A stretch of 64,000 nt of DNA from JAPPHY01 sp034423135 (GCA_034423135.1 DAOUJC010000004.1:1-64000), one strand, 5' to 3'. Numbered from the stretch's first letter, positions 25,819 through 34,605 are shown. The notes: generated by a model not told the origin, from the letters alone. A program made the numbers and translations.

Positions 25819-27051
25819 ATGATGGTGCTCACCCAGACGCGCGCGGGAGCCCTGGCCCTGTGCGGAGTGCTGGGATCACTCGGCCTTGCACTGGCCGTGG
25901 CGTTTCTCGTGTTTGGCATGGGCGGGCGAGACCTCGGCCTCGTGGCGCTCTACCTGTTCCTGTCGGGCTCACTTTCGATTGCCCTCAGCATGGCCGCGAT
26001 CCGGCTTGGTGTGCGAGGCGGCATCGGCATACGCTACAAGATGGCCGTGGTCGGCGCCGCGGGCAGTGTGGTTGCCTTGGCCAACGTGCTTGTGACCGCG
26101 CTCCTCATGTTCTACTCCGACCACGACCTTGGCCTGCTCATCGTGCTGTTGGTGTTTGCGCTCACCATCTCGCTGCTGCTGGCGTACATGCTGTCCGAGA
26201 CGGTCACCTCGTCGATTCAGAAGCTGAGAGAGGGAGCGCTGCGACTCGCCGAGGGCGACCTGTCAACCAGGCTGGAGGTAGACTCCCGCGACGAGATAGG
26301 CGACCTGGCGCGGATCATGAACACAATGGCCATCGAGCTGGACGGCGCATTTAGACGGCAGCAGGACATGGAGCAGGCGCGCAAGGACCTGATAGCCTCG
26401 CTTTCGCACGACCTCCGCACGCCGCTCACCTCCATGCGCGCGATGGTGGAGGCCATCACCGACGACGTGGTGTCCGACAGGACGACGCTGCAGCGATACT
26501 TCAGCAACCTGAACCGCGAGGTGGAGCACGTCTCCGCGCTCATAGACGACCTGTTCGAGATCTCCAGGCTGGACACCGGCACGCTGGAGCTGCACCTGCA
26601 GCCAAGCTCCGTAGACGATATCCTGTCCAGCGTGATGGACGGCATGGAGGCTCAGGCCACCATGCGGGCCCTGAACCTCCGCAGCGAGCTGGAGGGCGAG
26701 CTGGGACAGGTTGTGGTTGACCCGGTCAAGATTCAACGGGTGCTCTACAACCTGATTCAGAACGCCATTCGCCACACGCCGGCCGATGGCACCATCATCG
26801 TGAAGGCGCAGGACACGGGGGCAGCAGTGCAGATCGACGTGATGGACACGGGGCAGGGCATTGACCAGGAGGAGATCGGTCTCGTGTTCGACCGGCTGTA
26901 CCGCGGCGAGAAGTCCAGGTCGCGCGAGTACGGCGGCTCAGGGCTTGGCCTGGCGATAGCGAAGGGCATCGTGGAAGCGCACGGCGGCAACATCTGGGTG
27001 GAGAGCATGGTGGGGGCGGGCAGCCGCTTCAGCTTCTCGCTGCCCAGGTGA
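25819..27051 (+). CDS. Sensor histidine kinase
   Basis: 410 residues. Four N-terminal membrane segments (to about residue 125) have almost no external loop, so it is an intramembrane-sensing type. Then HAMP (SIQKLREGALRLAEGDLSTRLEVDSRDEIGDLARIMN), the phospho-acceptor SHDLRTPLTSMRAM, the N box LIQNAIRHTPADG, the G boxes DTGQGID and GGSGLGLAIAKGI. It autophosphorylates and passes phosphate to the adjacent regulator. Cell-envelope stress is a common input for such kinases (inference). Confidence 0.94.
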   Translation: MMVLTQTRAGALALCGVLGSLGLALAVAFLVFGMGGRDLGLVALYLFLSGSLSIALSMAAIRLGVRGGIGIRYKMAVVGAAGSVVALANVLVTALLMFYSDHDLGLLIVLLVFALTISLLLAYMLSETVTSSIQKLREGALRLAEGDLSTRLEVDSRDEIGDLARIMNTMAIELDGAFRRQQDMEQARKDLIASLSHDLRTPLTSMRAMVEAITDDVVSDRTTLQRYFSNLNREVEHVSALIDDLFEISRLDTGTLELHLQPSSVDDILSSVMDGMEAQATMRALNLRSELEGELGQVVVDPVKIQRVLYNLIQNAIRHTPADGTIIVKAQDTGAAVQIDVMDTGQGIDQEEIGLVFDRLYRGEKSRSREYGGSGLGLAIAKGIVEAHGGNIWVESMVGAGSRFSFSLPR

Positions 27052-27088
27052 CGCCCTCCGGCTGACGGCGCGAATCGGCGGCCCGCGG

Positions 27089-27125
27089 CCCGCTCCAATG
27101 GTTCGACAGGCTCACCACGAGCGGG
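27089..27125. repeat. Dispersed foldback repeat, core TTCGACAGGCTCA
   Basis: CCCGCTC and GAGCGGG pair around CAATGGTTCGACAGGCTCAC, with an inner TGGT/ACCA. It is the cleanest copy of the REP-like family also present at 10861 and 46390, and lies 38 bases after the kinase gene. Confidence 0.6.
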
Positions 27126-27235
27126 CTGCGGTAAGACAACCCTGTCCACTCGTCGAGCAGGCTAAGCGCAATTGTCCAACTCGTGGTAGTATGGTGGCGG
27201 CTGTCCGCATTTCACCCGCAGGCGAGGAGGCTACC

Positions 27236-27799
27236 ATGCGCATAGGAGTCATTTCCGACACCCACATTCCCGGTGGGGCAACCGAGGTCCCTGCCGCAGT
27301 CATCAAGGCATTCGAGGGCGTGGACCTGATTCTCCACGCAGGCAACATCTACACCAGGCCAACGCTCGACTGGCTGGAGCAGATCGCTCCCATCAAGGTG
27401 GCGGGCAGCGTCGACCGCGACCGGCAGTGCCACGGCGACCCTCGCGTGGAGGAGAAGCAGGTGCTGGAGGTGGAGGGCGTCAGCATCGGGATGATCCATG
27501 ACCTAATGGTGCCGGGATACGGCGGCTGGATCTACCCCGGTTCCCTGGCTCCGGTGTACGAGGCCAACCCCTCGCGGCCCATCGTGCCGGAAGAGTTCTT
27601 CGATCGGCTCACTGACGTGGTGATATTCGGCCACACCTGCGTGCCGATGGTGGAGCAGTACGGCAGCACGCTGCTGCTGAACCCGGGCAGCCCCACGCTG
27701 CGCAACCAGCTGATGAAGATCGGCCACGTGGCGATACTAGACGTGACCTCCGCCGGGCCGGAGGTTACCGTGATCGACTTGGCAGAGGCTGCCGACTAG
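27236..27799 (+). CDS. YfcE/MJ0936-type metallophosphoesterase
   Basis: 187 residues from ATG 27236, preceded by GAGGAGG. Metal-binding motifs: GVISDTHIP (D and H), DLILHAGNI (normally HAGD, here Asp replaced by Asn), GSVDRDRQ (normally GN.D), IGMIHDLM and VIFGHTCVP.V. Family members cleave phosphodiesters. The replaced residues at HAGN and the GSVD loop are usually ligands or transition-state contacts, so activity may be altered. Longer frames upstream are not supported. Confidence 0.82.
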   Translation: MRIGVISDTHIPGGATEVPAAVIKAFEGVDLILHAGNIYTRPTLDWLEQIAPIKVAGSVDRDRQCHGDPRVEEKQVLEVEGVSIGMIHDLMVPGYGGWIYPGSLAPVYEANPSRPIVPEEFFDRLTDVVIFGHTCVPMVEQYGSTLLLNPGSPTLRNQLMKIGHVAILDVTSAGPEVTVIDLAEAAD

Positions 27800-27969
27800 C
27801 GCACCACGCCGCAGCCTCCGCCGCGAGCCGGCCAGCGACGCGGGCAGCTCCACCTACGTATGAACCGAGCCCCGCATCGGCTATCGGATGCCGAAGAGGG
27901 TGACAGGCCGCCCGAGACTTCATGAGCTAGAGCCCTTCTCTCCCGATTCGAGGGAGACAGGAGGAGGCC

Positions 27970-28902
27970 GTGACAGTTGGACATCCCGACGTGGCGGTGG
28001 TGACCGGCGCTTTCGGCTACACGGGCGGTTACATAGCCCGCAGGCTGGTGGATGCGGGCATCCGCGTGAGGACACTCAGCCGGCGGCCCGCGGGCCGGAA
28101 CCCCCTCGGCGCACTGGTGGAAACGGCCCCGCTGGACTTCTCCGATCCGGGCGGGTTGCGCCGCTCAATGGAGGGCGCCGGCGTTCTCTACAACACCTAC
28201 TGGATTCGGTACGCGCGCGGGGATATGACCTTCTACCGCGCCGTCGAAAACAGCCGGATGCTCTTCGAGGCCGCCGTGGAAGTGGGCGTCGGCAGAATCG
28301 TCCACCTCTCCGTCACCAACCCCTCGCACGACTCCGAGCTTCCGTACTTCAGGGGCAAAGCGCAAGTGGAGGAGTTGCTGAAAGGCTTGGGAGTTTCCTA
28401 CGCCGTCATAAGGCCGACACTGGTGTACGGAGATGGCGATCTGCTGCTCAACAACATGGCTTGGGCTCTACGCCGCTTCCCGGTATTCCCCGTGTGCGGC
28501 AATGGTCAATACCCAGTGCAGCCCGTCTACGTTGAAGACCTTGCGGCGCAGGCTGTGGAGGCAGGTGCCGCGAGTGGCAACTCTGTCGCTGACGCAGTGG
28601 GGCCGGAAACACTCTCCTTCAACGAGCTGCTTAGCTTGCTAGCCCCTGCCATGCGCATCCGCGCTCGCCTGATTCACATGCCTCCTTCCGTGGCCCTTGC
28701 GCTGACCCGGACAGTCGGTCTATTGAAGGGGGACGTTGCGCTTACCCGCGACGAGGTGGTCGGACTCATGGCAGGACTGCTTACGTCCAAGGCCGCGCCG
28801 ACCGGGACGACCAAGCTGAGCGAATGGCTGGCAGTGAACGCCGATGGTCTCGGTAGACGTTACGTGTCCGAGCTGCGTCGCAACTTCCGACTACGGACGT
28901 GA
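27970..28902 (+). CDS. NAD(P)-binding NmrA/atypical SDR protein
   Basis: 310 residues from GTG 27970, behind GGAGGAGG. The Rossmann motif is VVTGAFGYTGGYIARRLVDAG, followed by VRTLSRRP, the strand VLYNTYWIRYA, and HLSVTNPSHDSELPYFRGKAQVEELLKGLGVSYAVIRPT. It matches the NDUFA9-like/NmrA group of extended or atypical SDRs. It may be a redox sensor, a quinone-related chaperone or an oxidoreductase. No clear operon partner. Confidence 0.82.
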   Translation: MTVGHPDVAVVTGAFGYTGGYIARRLVDAGIRVRTLSRRPAGRNPLGALVETAPLDFSDPGGLRRSMEGAGVLYNTYWIRYARGDMTFYRAVENSRMLFEAAVEVGVGRIVHLSVTNPSHDSELPYFRGKAQVEELLKGLGVSYAVIRPTLVYGDGDLLLNNMAWALRRFPVFPVCGNGQYPVQPVYVEDLAAQAVEAGAASGNSVADAVGPETLSFNELLSLLAPAMRIRARLIHMPPSVALALTRTVGLLKGDVALTRDEVVGLMAGLLTSKAAPTGTTKLSEWLAVNADGLGRRYVSELRRNFRLRT

Positions 28903-29040
28903 AGTACAGAGCCCCGGAGTGGTGCGGGATCAAGATGCCCCGGAAGATCTCGAGAACGGCACCAGCTGTCGTCGACTGAGTCCTGCCATAAATGGGACTA
29001 AGGGCCTGCCGTGCACCCCACGCGGAATCCGAGAGGCGCC

Positions 29041-29098
29041 GCCCGCCTACTCGAAGACGTGCAGCACTTCGTACTTGGTGGTACGCTACGCGGGGGTG
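29041..29098. repeat. Duplicate of the mqnC 3' end (58 bp)
   Basis: It matches 31133-31190 at 56 of 58 positions and covers the last codons and stop of mqnC in the same minus orientation. One of the two differences turns a Gln codon into TAG in the mqnC frame. With the intact copy it brackets the PadR/permease pair. Confidence 0.85.
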
Positions 29099-29277
29099 TG
29101 GAGGGAGCGACTCGGACCACCTCCTGCGCACAGACTCTTGCATTGATGGTTCCCTGTGGGTCTCGCATCGGGAGGCGCTGGGGCAGTTAGTGCCGCTGAA
29201 GCCTGTGTGTGGCGGAGTTCCCGGCAGGCTGGAGTCAGGGTATGCCTTTGAGTGCTTGCGCCCCTTGGACTGCTGTG

Positions 29278-29307
29278 TTGACAGACTATATCCGTGGCCG
29301 ATATAAT
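29278..29307 (+). promoter_or_regulatory. Consensus promoter with embedded inverted repeat (PadR operator candidate)
   Basis: TTGACA (29278-29283), an 18-base spacer and TATAAT (29302-29307). Within the spacer and -10, TATATC (29287-29292) and GATATA (29300-29305) form a 6-bp inverted repeat 7 bases apart. Binding here would block RNA polymerase, so autorepression by the PadR protein encoded 37 bases downstream is likely. Confidence 0.75.
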
Positions 29308-29343
29308 CAAGCTAGTCCAAGAGGGGAGCATTCCACATTGTCC

Positions 29344-29718
29344 ATGACCAATCCAATCCGCCGGAACCAACCTCCCATCCCGGTTGCGCAATTGCACATT
29401 CTGTTGGCCTTGGCAACGGGGGACAAGCATGGCTATGCGATCATGAGCGAAGTCAAGGCCATGACTCAAGGTTCCGTGAGTATGGGCCCAGGCACGCTGT
29501 ACGGAACGGTTAAGCGGATGCTGGGGGCTGGATTGATTGAAGAGACTGCTGAACGGCCAGACCACGAACTTGACGACGAACGCCGCCGATACTATAGGCT
29601 TACAGGCCTGGGAGCAAGCGTTCTCGACGCTGAAATCGCCCGGATGGAGCATCTAGTAGCCACAGCCCGTGTGAAGAGGACACCTGTGACACGGGAGCAT
29701 AACCCGGGGAACCGATGA
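29344..29718 (+). CDS. PadR-family transcriptional regulator
   Basis: 124 residues from ATG 29344 (TTG 29338 possible). The winged helix is clear: QLHILLALATGDKHGYAIMSEVKAMTQGSVSMGPGTLYGTVKRMLGAGLIEE, then RRRYYRLTGLGASVLDAEIARM. This is the PadR pattern with a short C-terminal dimerisation helix. It should repress itself and the adjacent membrane protein through the inverted repeat in its promoter. The two genes are 1 base apart. Confidence 0.93.
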   Translation: MTNPIRRNQPPIPVAQLHILLALATGDKHGYAIMSEVKAMTQGSVSMGPGTLYGTVKRMLGAGLIEETAERPDHELDDERRRYYRLTGLGASVLDAEIARMEHLVATARVKRTPVTREHNPGNR

Positions 29719-29719
29719 C

Positions 29720-30928
29720 GTGATTTCCGAGAGGGTGTACCGGGCACTGCTCCTGGCCTATCCGAGAGAGCATCGGCGCGAGTACGGTGAGCTTATGGTC
29801 CAGCTGTTCGGGGACCGGATGCGTTGCGAGGGTGGCGGGTTCCGGTCACTGGTCATCTGGGTTCAAACACTCACTGACCTTGTCCACTCAGCATTCAGAG
29901 AGAGAATGGAGGGAGTTGAGATACGGGCGATGCTCACGGCCACGTTCTGGACAGTCTTTGAGCCTCGCATAAGGTGGTGGTATCTGGTCATCACCTTGGC
30001 GCTGGTTGCGCTTATCGCATTCGGGCTTTCGGGTATCCCACGCGAGGCCAATAGCCGCTATGAAGCAGGCACGTTTCAGGGCGGTCACAGCCTGGAAGCC
30101 GCCCTGGCGGAGCGTGCTTGGGAAGCCGGGTTCAGTTCCGAGGCAGTCAGGCAGCAGAGGGAGTGGTACGAGGAGTACAGGCTTCAGACTGTCAGGTTGT
30201 ATTCCAAACTTCATGCGCCAAACTCAATCCAGCTAGTCGCCCAGATGATGGTCACAGCAGGAGCCTTATTCGCAGTCAGCCTTGGAGTCATAAGTGGCAG
30301 GGCTGCGCGATCATCAGCACGTCAGGGAACTGCCCGTGATGCCCTTTCGGGTCGGCGGTGGGTGCTAGCGCCCTACTTCGCTGTCCCTCTCTTGCTATGG
30401 ATCCCCTTGACCGGCGTTGCAGTGGTCCTTGGGCTGGTCGCAGGGTTCATCATCCCGTCTTTCCTGTCACTGAAGGGTCCTGTGGTAGGGAATTCCACGT
30501 GGAGTCTTGCGCTCGCTGTATCGGGAATCTTGCTGTCGGGTTTCATGTGGTCCGCCATCGGCGTGGGCCTGGGGACGTTCATCCGGTCTGCGCCTATCGC
30601 ATTCGCAGTTGGCATCTCGGCCGTGATAGGCGAGATTTCAATCGGTGCACTCGCTGATGGGTTCCAGGACAAGCTTCCGCTCCCATTCGCGTTTCCCGTA
30701 CTGCTTCCCACTCATGGTGCGATCTCGCTTGTGTCCATTGACGCCCCGAAACTGTTTCATGGACTAGTGACGCCCACTTTCGGACATCCGTTGCACGGAC
30801 CTTCCTCTGTGGCAGGCGCTGTTCTCCTGTTAGGCGTTTGGGCCGCTGCCGTTGGCATAGGACTGAGGCATTCGGCAAAGTCCGCCTTGTGGGGAACTCG
30901 TCGGGATGAGGGGGGAGGGCTGCTCTAA
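29720..30928 (+). CDS. PadR-associated multi-pass membrane protein
   Basis: 402 residues from GTG 29720. The soluble N-terminus RVYRALLLAYPREHRREYGELMVQLFGDRM is the prefix motif found on permease-like proteins encoded next to PadR regulators. About six hydrophobic segments follow, between roughly residues 75 and 390, with a hydrophilic stretch (about 115-165) between the first two. It may be an ABC-2-like permease or a stress-responsive membrane protein. No ATPase gene is adjacent. Confidence 0.7.
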   Translation: MISERVYRALLLAYPREHRREYGELMVQLFGDRMRCEGGGFRSLVIWVQTLTDLVHSAFRERMEGVEIRAMLTATFWTVFEPRIRWWYLVITLALVALIAFGLSGIPREANSRYEAGTFQGGHSLEAALAERAWEAGFSSEAVRQQREWYEEYRLQTVRLYSKLHAPNSIQLVAQMMVTAGALFAVSLGVISGRAARSSARQGTARDALSGRRWVLAPYFAVPLLLWIPLTGVAVVLGLVAGFIIPSFLSLKGPVVGNSTWSLALAVSGILLSGFMWSAIGVGLGTFIRSAPIAFAVGISAVIGEISIGALADGFQDKLPLPFAFPVLLPTHGAISLVSIDAPKLFHGLVTPTFGHPLHGPSSVAGAVLLLGVWAAAVGIGLRHSAKSALWGTRRDEGGGLL

Positions 30929-31132
30929 CGTGTTCTTGCGCGGCCTGCCCAGCCGCCGTCCACCCTAGGCCAGACAAGCTCACCCAACTATCGGGGTATG
31001 GGTCAGGCTACGAGCAGGCATGACAGCACCCCTGTTACCCTCGCGTTCGCGAGTGTCTATCCCCCGGGCGGAAGGCTGGAGGGTTACTACTACCGCTTGC
31101 TTCGAGTTTGTCAATGGGCGCAAGCGGACTGC
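30929..31132. other. Gene-free stretch with degenerate repeat
   Basis: Contains a degenerate relative of the TTCGACAGGCTCA repeat family (about 30985-31015). No coding signal. It ends at the 58-bp repeat that covers the mqnC 3' end. Confidence 0.45.
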
Positions 31133-31190
31133 GCCCGCCTACTCGAAGACGTGCAGCACTTCGTACTTGGTGGTGCGCTGCGCGGGGGTG
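31133..31190. repeat. 58-bp repeat at the mqnC 3' end (intact partner)
   Basis: Direct-repeat partner of 29041-29098. It includes the last 52 bases of mqnC with its stop codon, plus 6 bases beyond. Confidence 0.85.
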
Positions 31191-32251
31191 AAGCCGGCGT
31201 CGCGGATGATCGCCTGGATCTCATCCGTGGTGGTGCGGTTGTAGAACCCGGCCTCCTGCATCACGTTCTCGTCGAAGAGTGTGCCGCCGAAGTCGTCGCC
31301 TCCGAAATTGAGCGCAACCTCGCCAGTCTTCTTGCCCTCCGAGAACCACGAGGCCTGCACGTGGTGCACGTTATCCAGGTAAATCCGGGCCATGGCGATC
31401 ATGCGCAGGTAGGGGTTGGGGCCGGCCTCCTCCTTGACCCGCTTGGAGAGGGGCGTGTTGCCGCGCTTGAAGCTCCAGGGAATGAAGGCGGTGAATCCGG
31501 CGTTCCCGTCGGCCAGGGCCTCGTCCTGGAGCGAGCGCGTGTGCTCCAGATGCTCGACCACGTCCTCCGGCCGCTCCAGGTGGCCGTACATCATTGTGGC
31601 GGTCGTGCGATAGCCGAGCCTGTGCGCCTCCCGGTGCACCTCCGACCAGTCGTCCACGCGCCCCTTGGGCCACAGGCGGCTGAGGCTCCGCTTCACGCGG
31701 TCCGACAGTATCTCCGAGCCGCCTCCGGGCAGCGTCTCCTGTCCCGCATCCTTGAGCCGTCGCAGCACGTCCGCAACCGGCAGTCCCGAGACCTGGGCCA
31801 TCTTCTGGATCTCCGGCGCGGAGAAGTAGTGCGGCAGCACCTGCGGGTAGCGCTTGCGGGTCTCGCGCACAAGCTCCTCGTAGTACTCCATAGGCAGCTT
31901 GGGGTTGAGGCCGCCCTGCAGGAGCACGGTCGTCACGCCTCTGGCGGCCGCGTTGCCCACCATCTCCATCATCTCGTCCACCGAGTGCGTGTAGGCGTCG
32001 TCGTCCTTCTCCGTGCGATAGAAGGCGCAGAAGGTGCAATAGGCGTCGCAGACGTTGGTGTAGTTGAGGTTCGTGTCGATGACGAAGGTCACCCTGGGCA
32101 AGGGGTTGTGCCTGTACCTGATCTCCTGGGCTAGGTTGCCAAGCTCCAGCAGCGGCGCCTCCTTGAGAAGCATCACGCCTTCGTCGTAGGTGATCCGCTC
32201 GCCGGCCAGGGCCTTTGCCGTGACGTCCTTGATCGATTCAGTCGTGGTCAT
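31139..32251 (-). CDS. mqnC: Cyclic dehypoxanthinyl futalosine synthase
   Basis: 370 residues. Radical-SAM cluster motif CDAYCTFCAF, then LQGGLNPKLPMEYYEEL, ETLPGGGSEILSDRVK and TATMMYGHLERPEDVVEH, all typical of MqnC. It cyclises dehypoxanthine futalosine in the futalosine route to menaquinone. The start overlaps the end of mqnA by 4 bases. The gene order mqnE-mqnA-mqnC indicates one operon. The 3' end is duplicated 2.1 kb downstream. Confidence 0.95.
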   Translation of the reverse strand: MTTTESIKDVTAKALAGERITYDEGVMLLKEAPLLELGNLAQEIRYRHNPLPRVTFVIDTNLNYTNVCDAYCTFCAFYRTEKDDDAYTHSVDEMMEMVGNAAARGVTTVLLQGGLNPKLPMEYYEELVRETRKRYPQVLPHYFSAPEIQKMAQVSGLPVADVLRRLKDAGQETLPGGGSEILSDRVKRSLSRLWPKGRVDDWSEVHREAHRLGYRTTATMMYGHLERPEDVVEHLEHTRSLQDEALADGNAGFTAFIPWSFKRGNTPLSKRVKEEAGPNPYLRMIAMARIYLDNVHHVQASWFSEGKKTGEVALNFGGDDFGGTLFDENVMQEAGFYNRTTTDEIQAIIRDAGFTPAQRTTKYEVLHVFE

Positions 32252-33021
32252 ACTGCCGCCTCCTTCACCAGTGTGAGAGATCGCAATTCTCTCTCGAATT
32301 CGCCAATTGCCCGGTAGTCCTTTCCTTCGAACACGAAGCGAAAGGCTTGCAGGTAGTCTATCACGTCCGAGGAAGTCAGTCCCATCGTCTCACGCTTGCT
32401 GGCGATGACGTCCAGGCTGTGGGTCATGTTGTGCTGCAGGTTCCGCCTGAGAGCCTCGGCCAGCGAGCGCTTGACCTCCGGAGCCAGGTCCCGCCGCGCC
32501 ATCCAGACCGCGAACACGAACGGCAGCTCCTTCCACTCCCACCACACGTCGGCGAGGTCGTAGACATACGGGAAGCCGTCCATGCTGTTGTGGGTGACCA
32601 GCGCGTCGTCGCCTATCAGTAGAAGGGCGTCCAGGTTTGGCGCGTCGAGGCTGGCGTACTCCTGCGGGCGCACTCCGAATCGCTGCTCCAGCAGCACCTT
32701 CATCAGCTGCACGGCCGTCGCGGACTGCGACGTGGCCCCCACGACCGCGCCGGACAGCTCGTCGATGGGCACGCGGGAGAAGAAGAGGATGCTCTTGACC
32801 GGCCCGATCACGCTTATGCCCATGTCGCCCAGCACCTCGAACTCTCCGCGCAGGTCGAAGCTCTGGACCAGCGAGAAGGGCGCCGCGTCAAGCTCTCCGC
32901 GCAGGGCCAGCGGCCCCATCGAGCTTGGCGGCATGGGGCACAGCTCCACGCCCTCCAGCGAAAGGCCGTGGAAGAACGGCTCGCAGTTGAGGTACGGTAT
33001 CTGGCCGATTCTAGTCGTCAT
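32248..33021 (-). CDS. mqnA: Chorismate dehydratase
   Basis: 257 residues. Start RIGQIPYLNCEPFFHGL, then PSSMGPLALRGELDAAPFSLVQ, ISVIGPVKSILFFSRVP and the LLIGDDALV motif. These match the periplasmic-binding-like fold of MqnA, which removes water from chorismate to give 3-[(1-carboxyvinyl)oxy]benzoate, the first futalosine-pathway step. It overlaps mqnE by 11 bases and mqnC by 4. Confidence 0.94.
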   Translation of the reverse strand: MTTRIGQIPYLNCEPFFHGLSLEGVELCPMPPSSMGPLALRGELDAAPFSLVQSFDLRGEFEVLGDMGISVIGPVKSILFFSRVPIDELSGAVVGATSQSATAVQLMKVLLEQRFGVRPQEYASLDAPNLDALLLIGDDALVTHNSMDGFPYVYDLADVWWEWKELPFVFAVWMARRDLAPEVKRSLAEALRRNLQHNMTHSLDVIASKRETMGLTSSDVIDYLQAFRFVFEGKDYRAIGEFERELRSLTLVKEAAV

Positions 33022-34138
33022 AGACGTGAATCTCGTTGTAGAGGGCGTCGCGCTCCACGGCCGTCTTTCCGGCGTCGCCGATCAAGCGCAGCATCTTGTT
33101 GCGGGCCAGGCCAACGGGGCTTGCAGCCTTGGCGGCGTGCGCGATGCGCTCCTCGCCGATGGTGCCGTCCAGGTCGCTTGCGCCGAAGTTGAGGGCGATA
33201 GACGCGGTCTGCTCGCCGATCATCACCCAGTAGGCCTTGATGTGCGGGATGTTGTCCAGCATGAGCCGCGACGTGGCTATGGTGCGCAGGTCCTCGACAG
33301 CCGACGCCTGCCGCGCCACGAGGTGAGTGTCGCCAACCTGGTACTCCAGCGGGATGAACGCCAGGAAGCCGGGGTTCTCGTCCTCCGCCTCTCGCAGAAG
33401 CTCCATGTGGTGCACGCGCTCCTCCAGCGTCTCGATGTGGCCGTAGAGGAGCGTGGCGTTGGAGCGAATGCCCATGGCATGCGCCAGGCTGTGTATCTCC
33501 AGCCAGCGCTCGGCGGTGTTCTTGCCGGGAAACAGCTCGCGGCGCACGCGTGGCGAGAAGACCTCCGCGCCGCCGCCGGGCATAGACACCAGCCCCGCGT
33601 CCTTCATGCGGCCGAGAACCTCCTCCTCACTCATCCTGAACCGCTTGCAGAAGTAGTCGATCTCGGCGGCGGTCCAGGCCTTGATGTGGATGGTGGGGAA
33701 AGCCTCGTGGATGCCGCGAATGATGCCCTCGTACCGCTCGAATGGCCAGTCAGGGTGGTGGCCGCCCACGATGTGGACCTCGTGCATGTCCGGGTCGAGC
33801 TTGCCCAGAATCTCGTCCATCTCCATCTCGTAGGCGCCGGCGTCGCCCTTCTTCTTGGCGAAGTCGCAGAAGGTGCACGACAGCACGCAGATGTTGGTGG
33901 GGTTGATCTGGCGATTGAAGACGAAGTAGACCTTCTCGCCCCAGAGCCTGCGCTTGGCGAAGTCCGCCATCTGACCGAGCGCGGCCAGGTCCGACGTCTG
34001 AAGGCAGCTGAGGCCGTCCTCGAAGCTGATGCGCTCGCCGTCCTGGACCTTCTGCCAGACGGGCTCGAGCGCGGGGTCGCGGAACCGGATGTCGGGTGCA
34101 GGGGTTGGCTTGTGGGTGACGGTTGTGGCTGTGGCCAT
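33011..34138 (-). CDS. mqnE: Aminofutalosine synthase
   Basis: 375 residues from ATG 34138, preceded by GGAGG. The radical-SAM motif is CVLSCTFCDF, with VHIVGGHHPDWPFERYEG, AGLVSMPGGGAEVFSPRVRRELFPGK and NATLLYGHIETLEERVHH. These fit MqnE rather than the related CofH. It joins the MqnA product with SAM to make aminofutalosine. It is first in the mqnEAC operon. A 20-bp inverted repeat 47 bases upstream of its start may control it. Confidence 0.92.
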   Translation of the reverse strand: MATATTVTHKPTPAPDIRFRDPALEPVWQKVQDGERISFEDGLSCLQTSDLAALGQMADFAKRRLWGEKVYFVFNRQINPTNICVLSCTFCDFAKKKGDAGAYEMEMDEILGKLDPDMHEVHIVGGHHPDWPFERYEGIIRGIHEAFPTIHIKAWTAAEIDYFCKRFRMSEEEVLGRMKDAGLVSMPGGGAEVFSPRVRRELFPGKNTAERWLEIHSLAHAMGIRSNATLLYGHIETLEERVHHMELLREAEDENPGFLAFIPLEYQVGDTHLVARQASAVEDLRTIATSRLMLDNIPHIKAYWVMIGEQTASIALNFGASDLDGTIGEERIAHAAKAASPVGLARNKMLRLIGDAGKTAVERDALYNEIHVYDD

Positions 34139-34185
34139 GTCGCCTCCGATGCAGAAGTCGGCGGCCGACTGCGTACGATACCCAG

Positions 34186-34205
34186 TAGACCGACCAGTCG
34201 GTCTA
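34186..34205. promoter_or_regulatory. 20-bp inverted repeat, TetR-type operator candidate
   Basis: TAGACCGACCAGTCGGTCTA has perfect 9-bp arms and a 2-base centre. ACCGAC-N2-GTCGGT is a frequent TetR-family operator form (known pattern). It lies between mqnE and a minus-strand lipoprotein gene. No TetR gene is in the window. Confidence 0.65.
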
Positions 34206-34251
34206 CATGATACGCGTGGCAGGCGCGGCGCGTCAAGGGGAGGGGGGGCGC

Positions 34252-34605
34252 TCACGGGTAGATACGTCTCCAGGTAACCAAATCGTGGATGTCTACCAAT
34301 GACACGGTGCAGTCGGTGCGGTCAATTCTCCCCACCGCTTCATACTCCGCAAGCACACCAGAGGCACTAGGATAGTGAAACTGGATGACTAGGCCGTAGA
34401 AACCGGCGCCGTACGAGCCGCCCCGCACGATCCAGGGTTCCTGAAACTCGGCCTGACCGGGATACTCCATGAAGTCCCGCAGCTCGTTCTTGAGCCCGGC
34501 CGTTGCGCAGTCCGGCGGATCGCCGGAGGAGGGATAGGTGGTGGAATTGCAGGCCGCGCTGACGACTAGCAACAGGGCGACTACTGCCAGCGGCAAGTGG
34601 CGCAT
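34252..34605 (-). CDS. Putative lipoprotein of unknown function
   Basis: About 117 residues from ATG 34605. The signal peptide ends in LLVVSAACNS (lipobox). The mature part is small and mixed (CATAGLKNELRDFMEYPGQAEF, GSYGAGFYGLVIQFHYPSASG, DRTDCTVSLVDIHDLVTWRRIYP), with two Cys likely in a disulfide. An in-frame ATG at 34653 has a better ribosome site and would add 16 residues. No family recognised. Confidence 0.55.
   Translation of the reverse strand: MRHLPLAVVALLLVVSAACNSTTYPSSGDPPDCATAGLKNELRDFMEYPGQAEFQEPWIVRGGSYGAGFYGLVIQFHYPSASGVLAEYEAVGRIDRTDCTVSLVDIHDLVTWRRIYP

Noticed and set aside
32582..34210. A 542-codon plus-strand frame
   Set aside because: Antisense to mqnA and mqnE, whose radical-SAM and substrate motifs are intact. 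No domain in the shadow.
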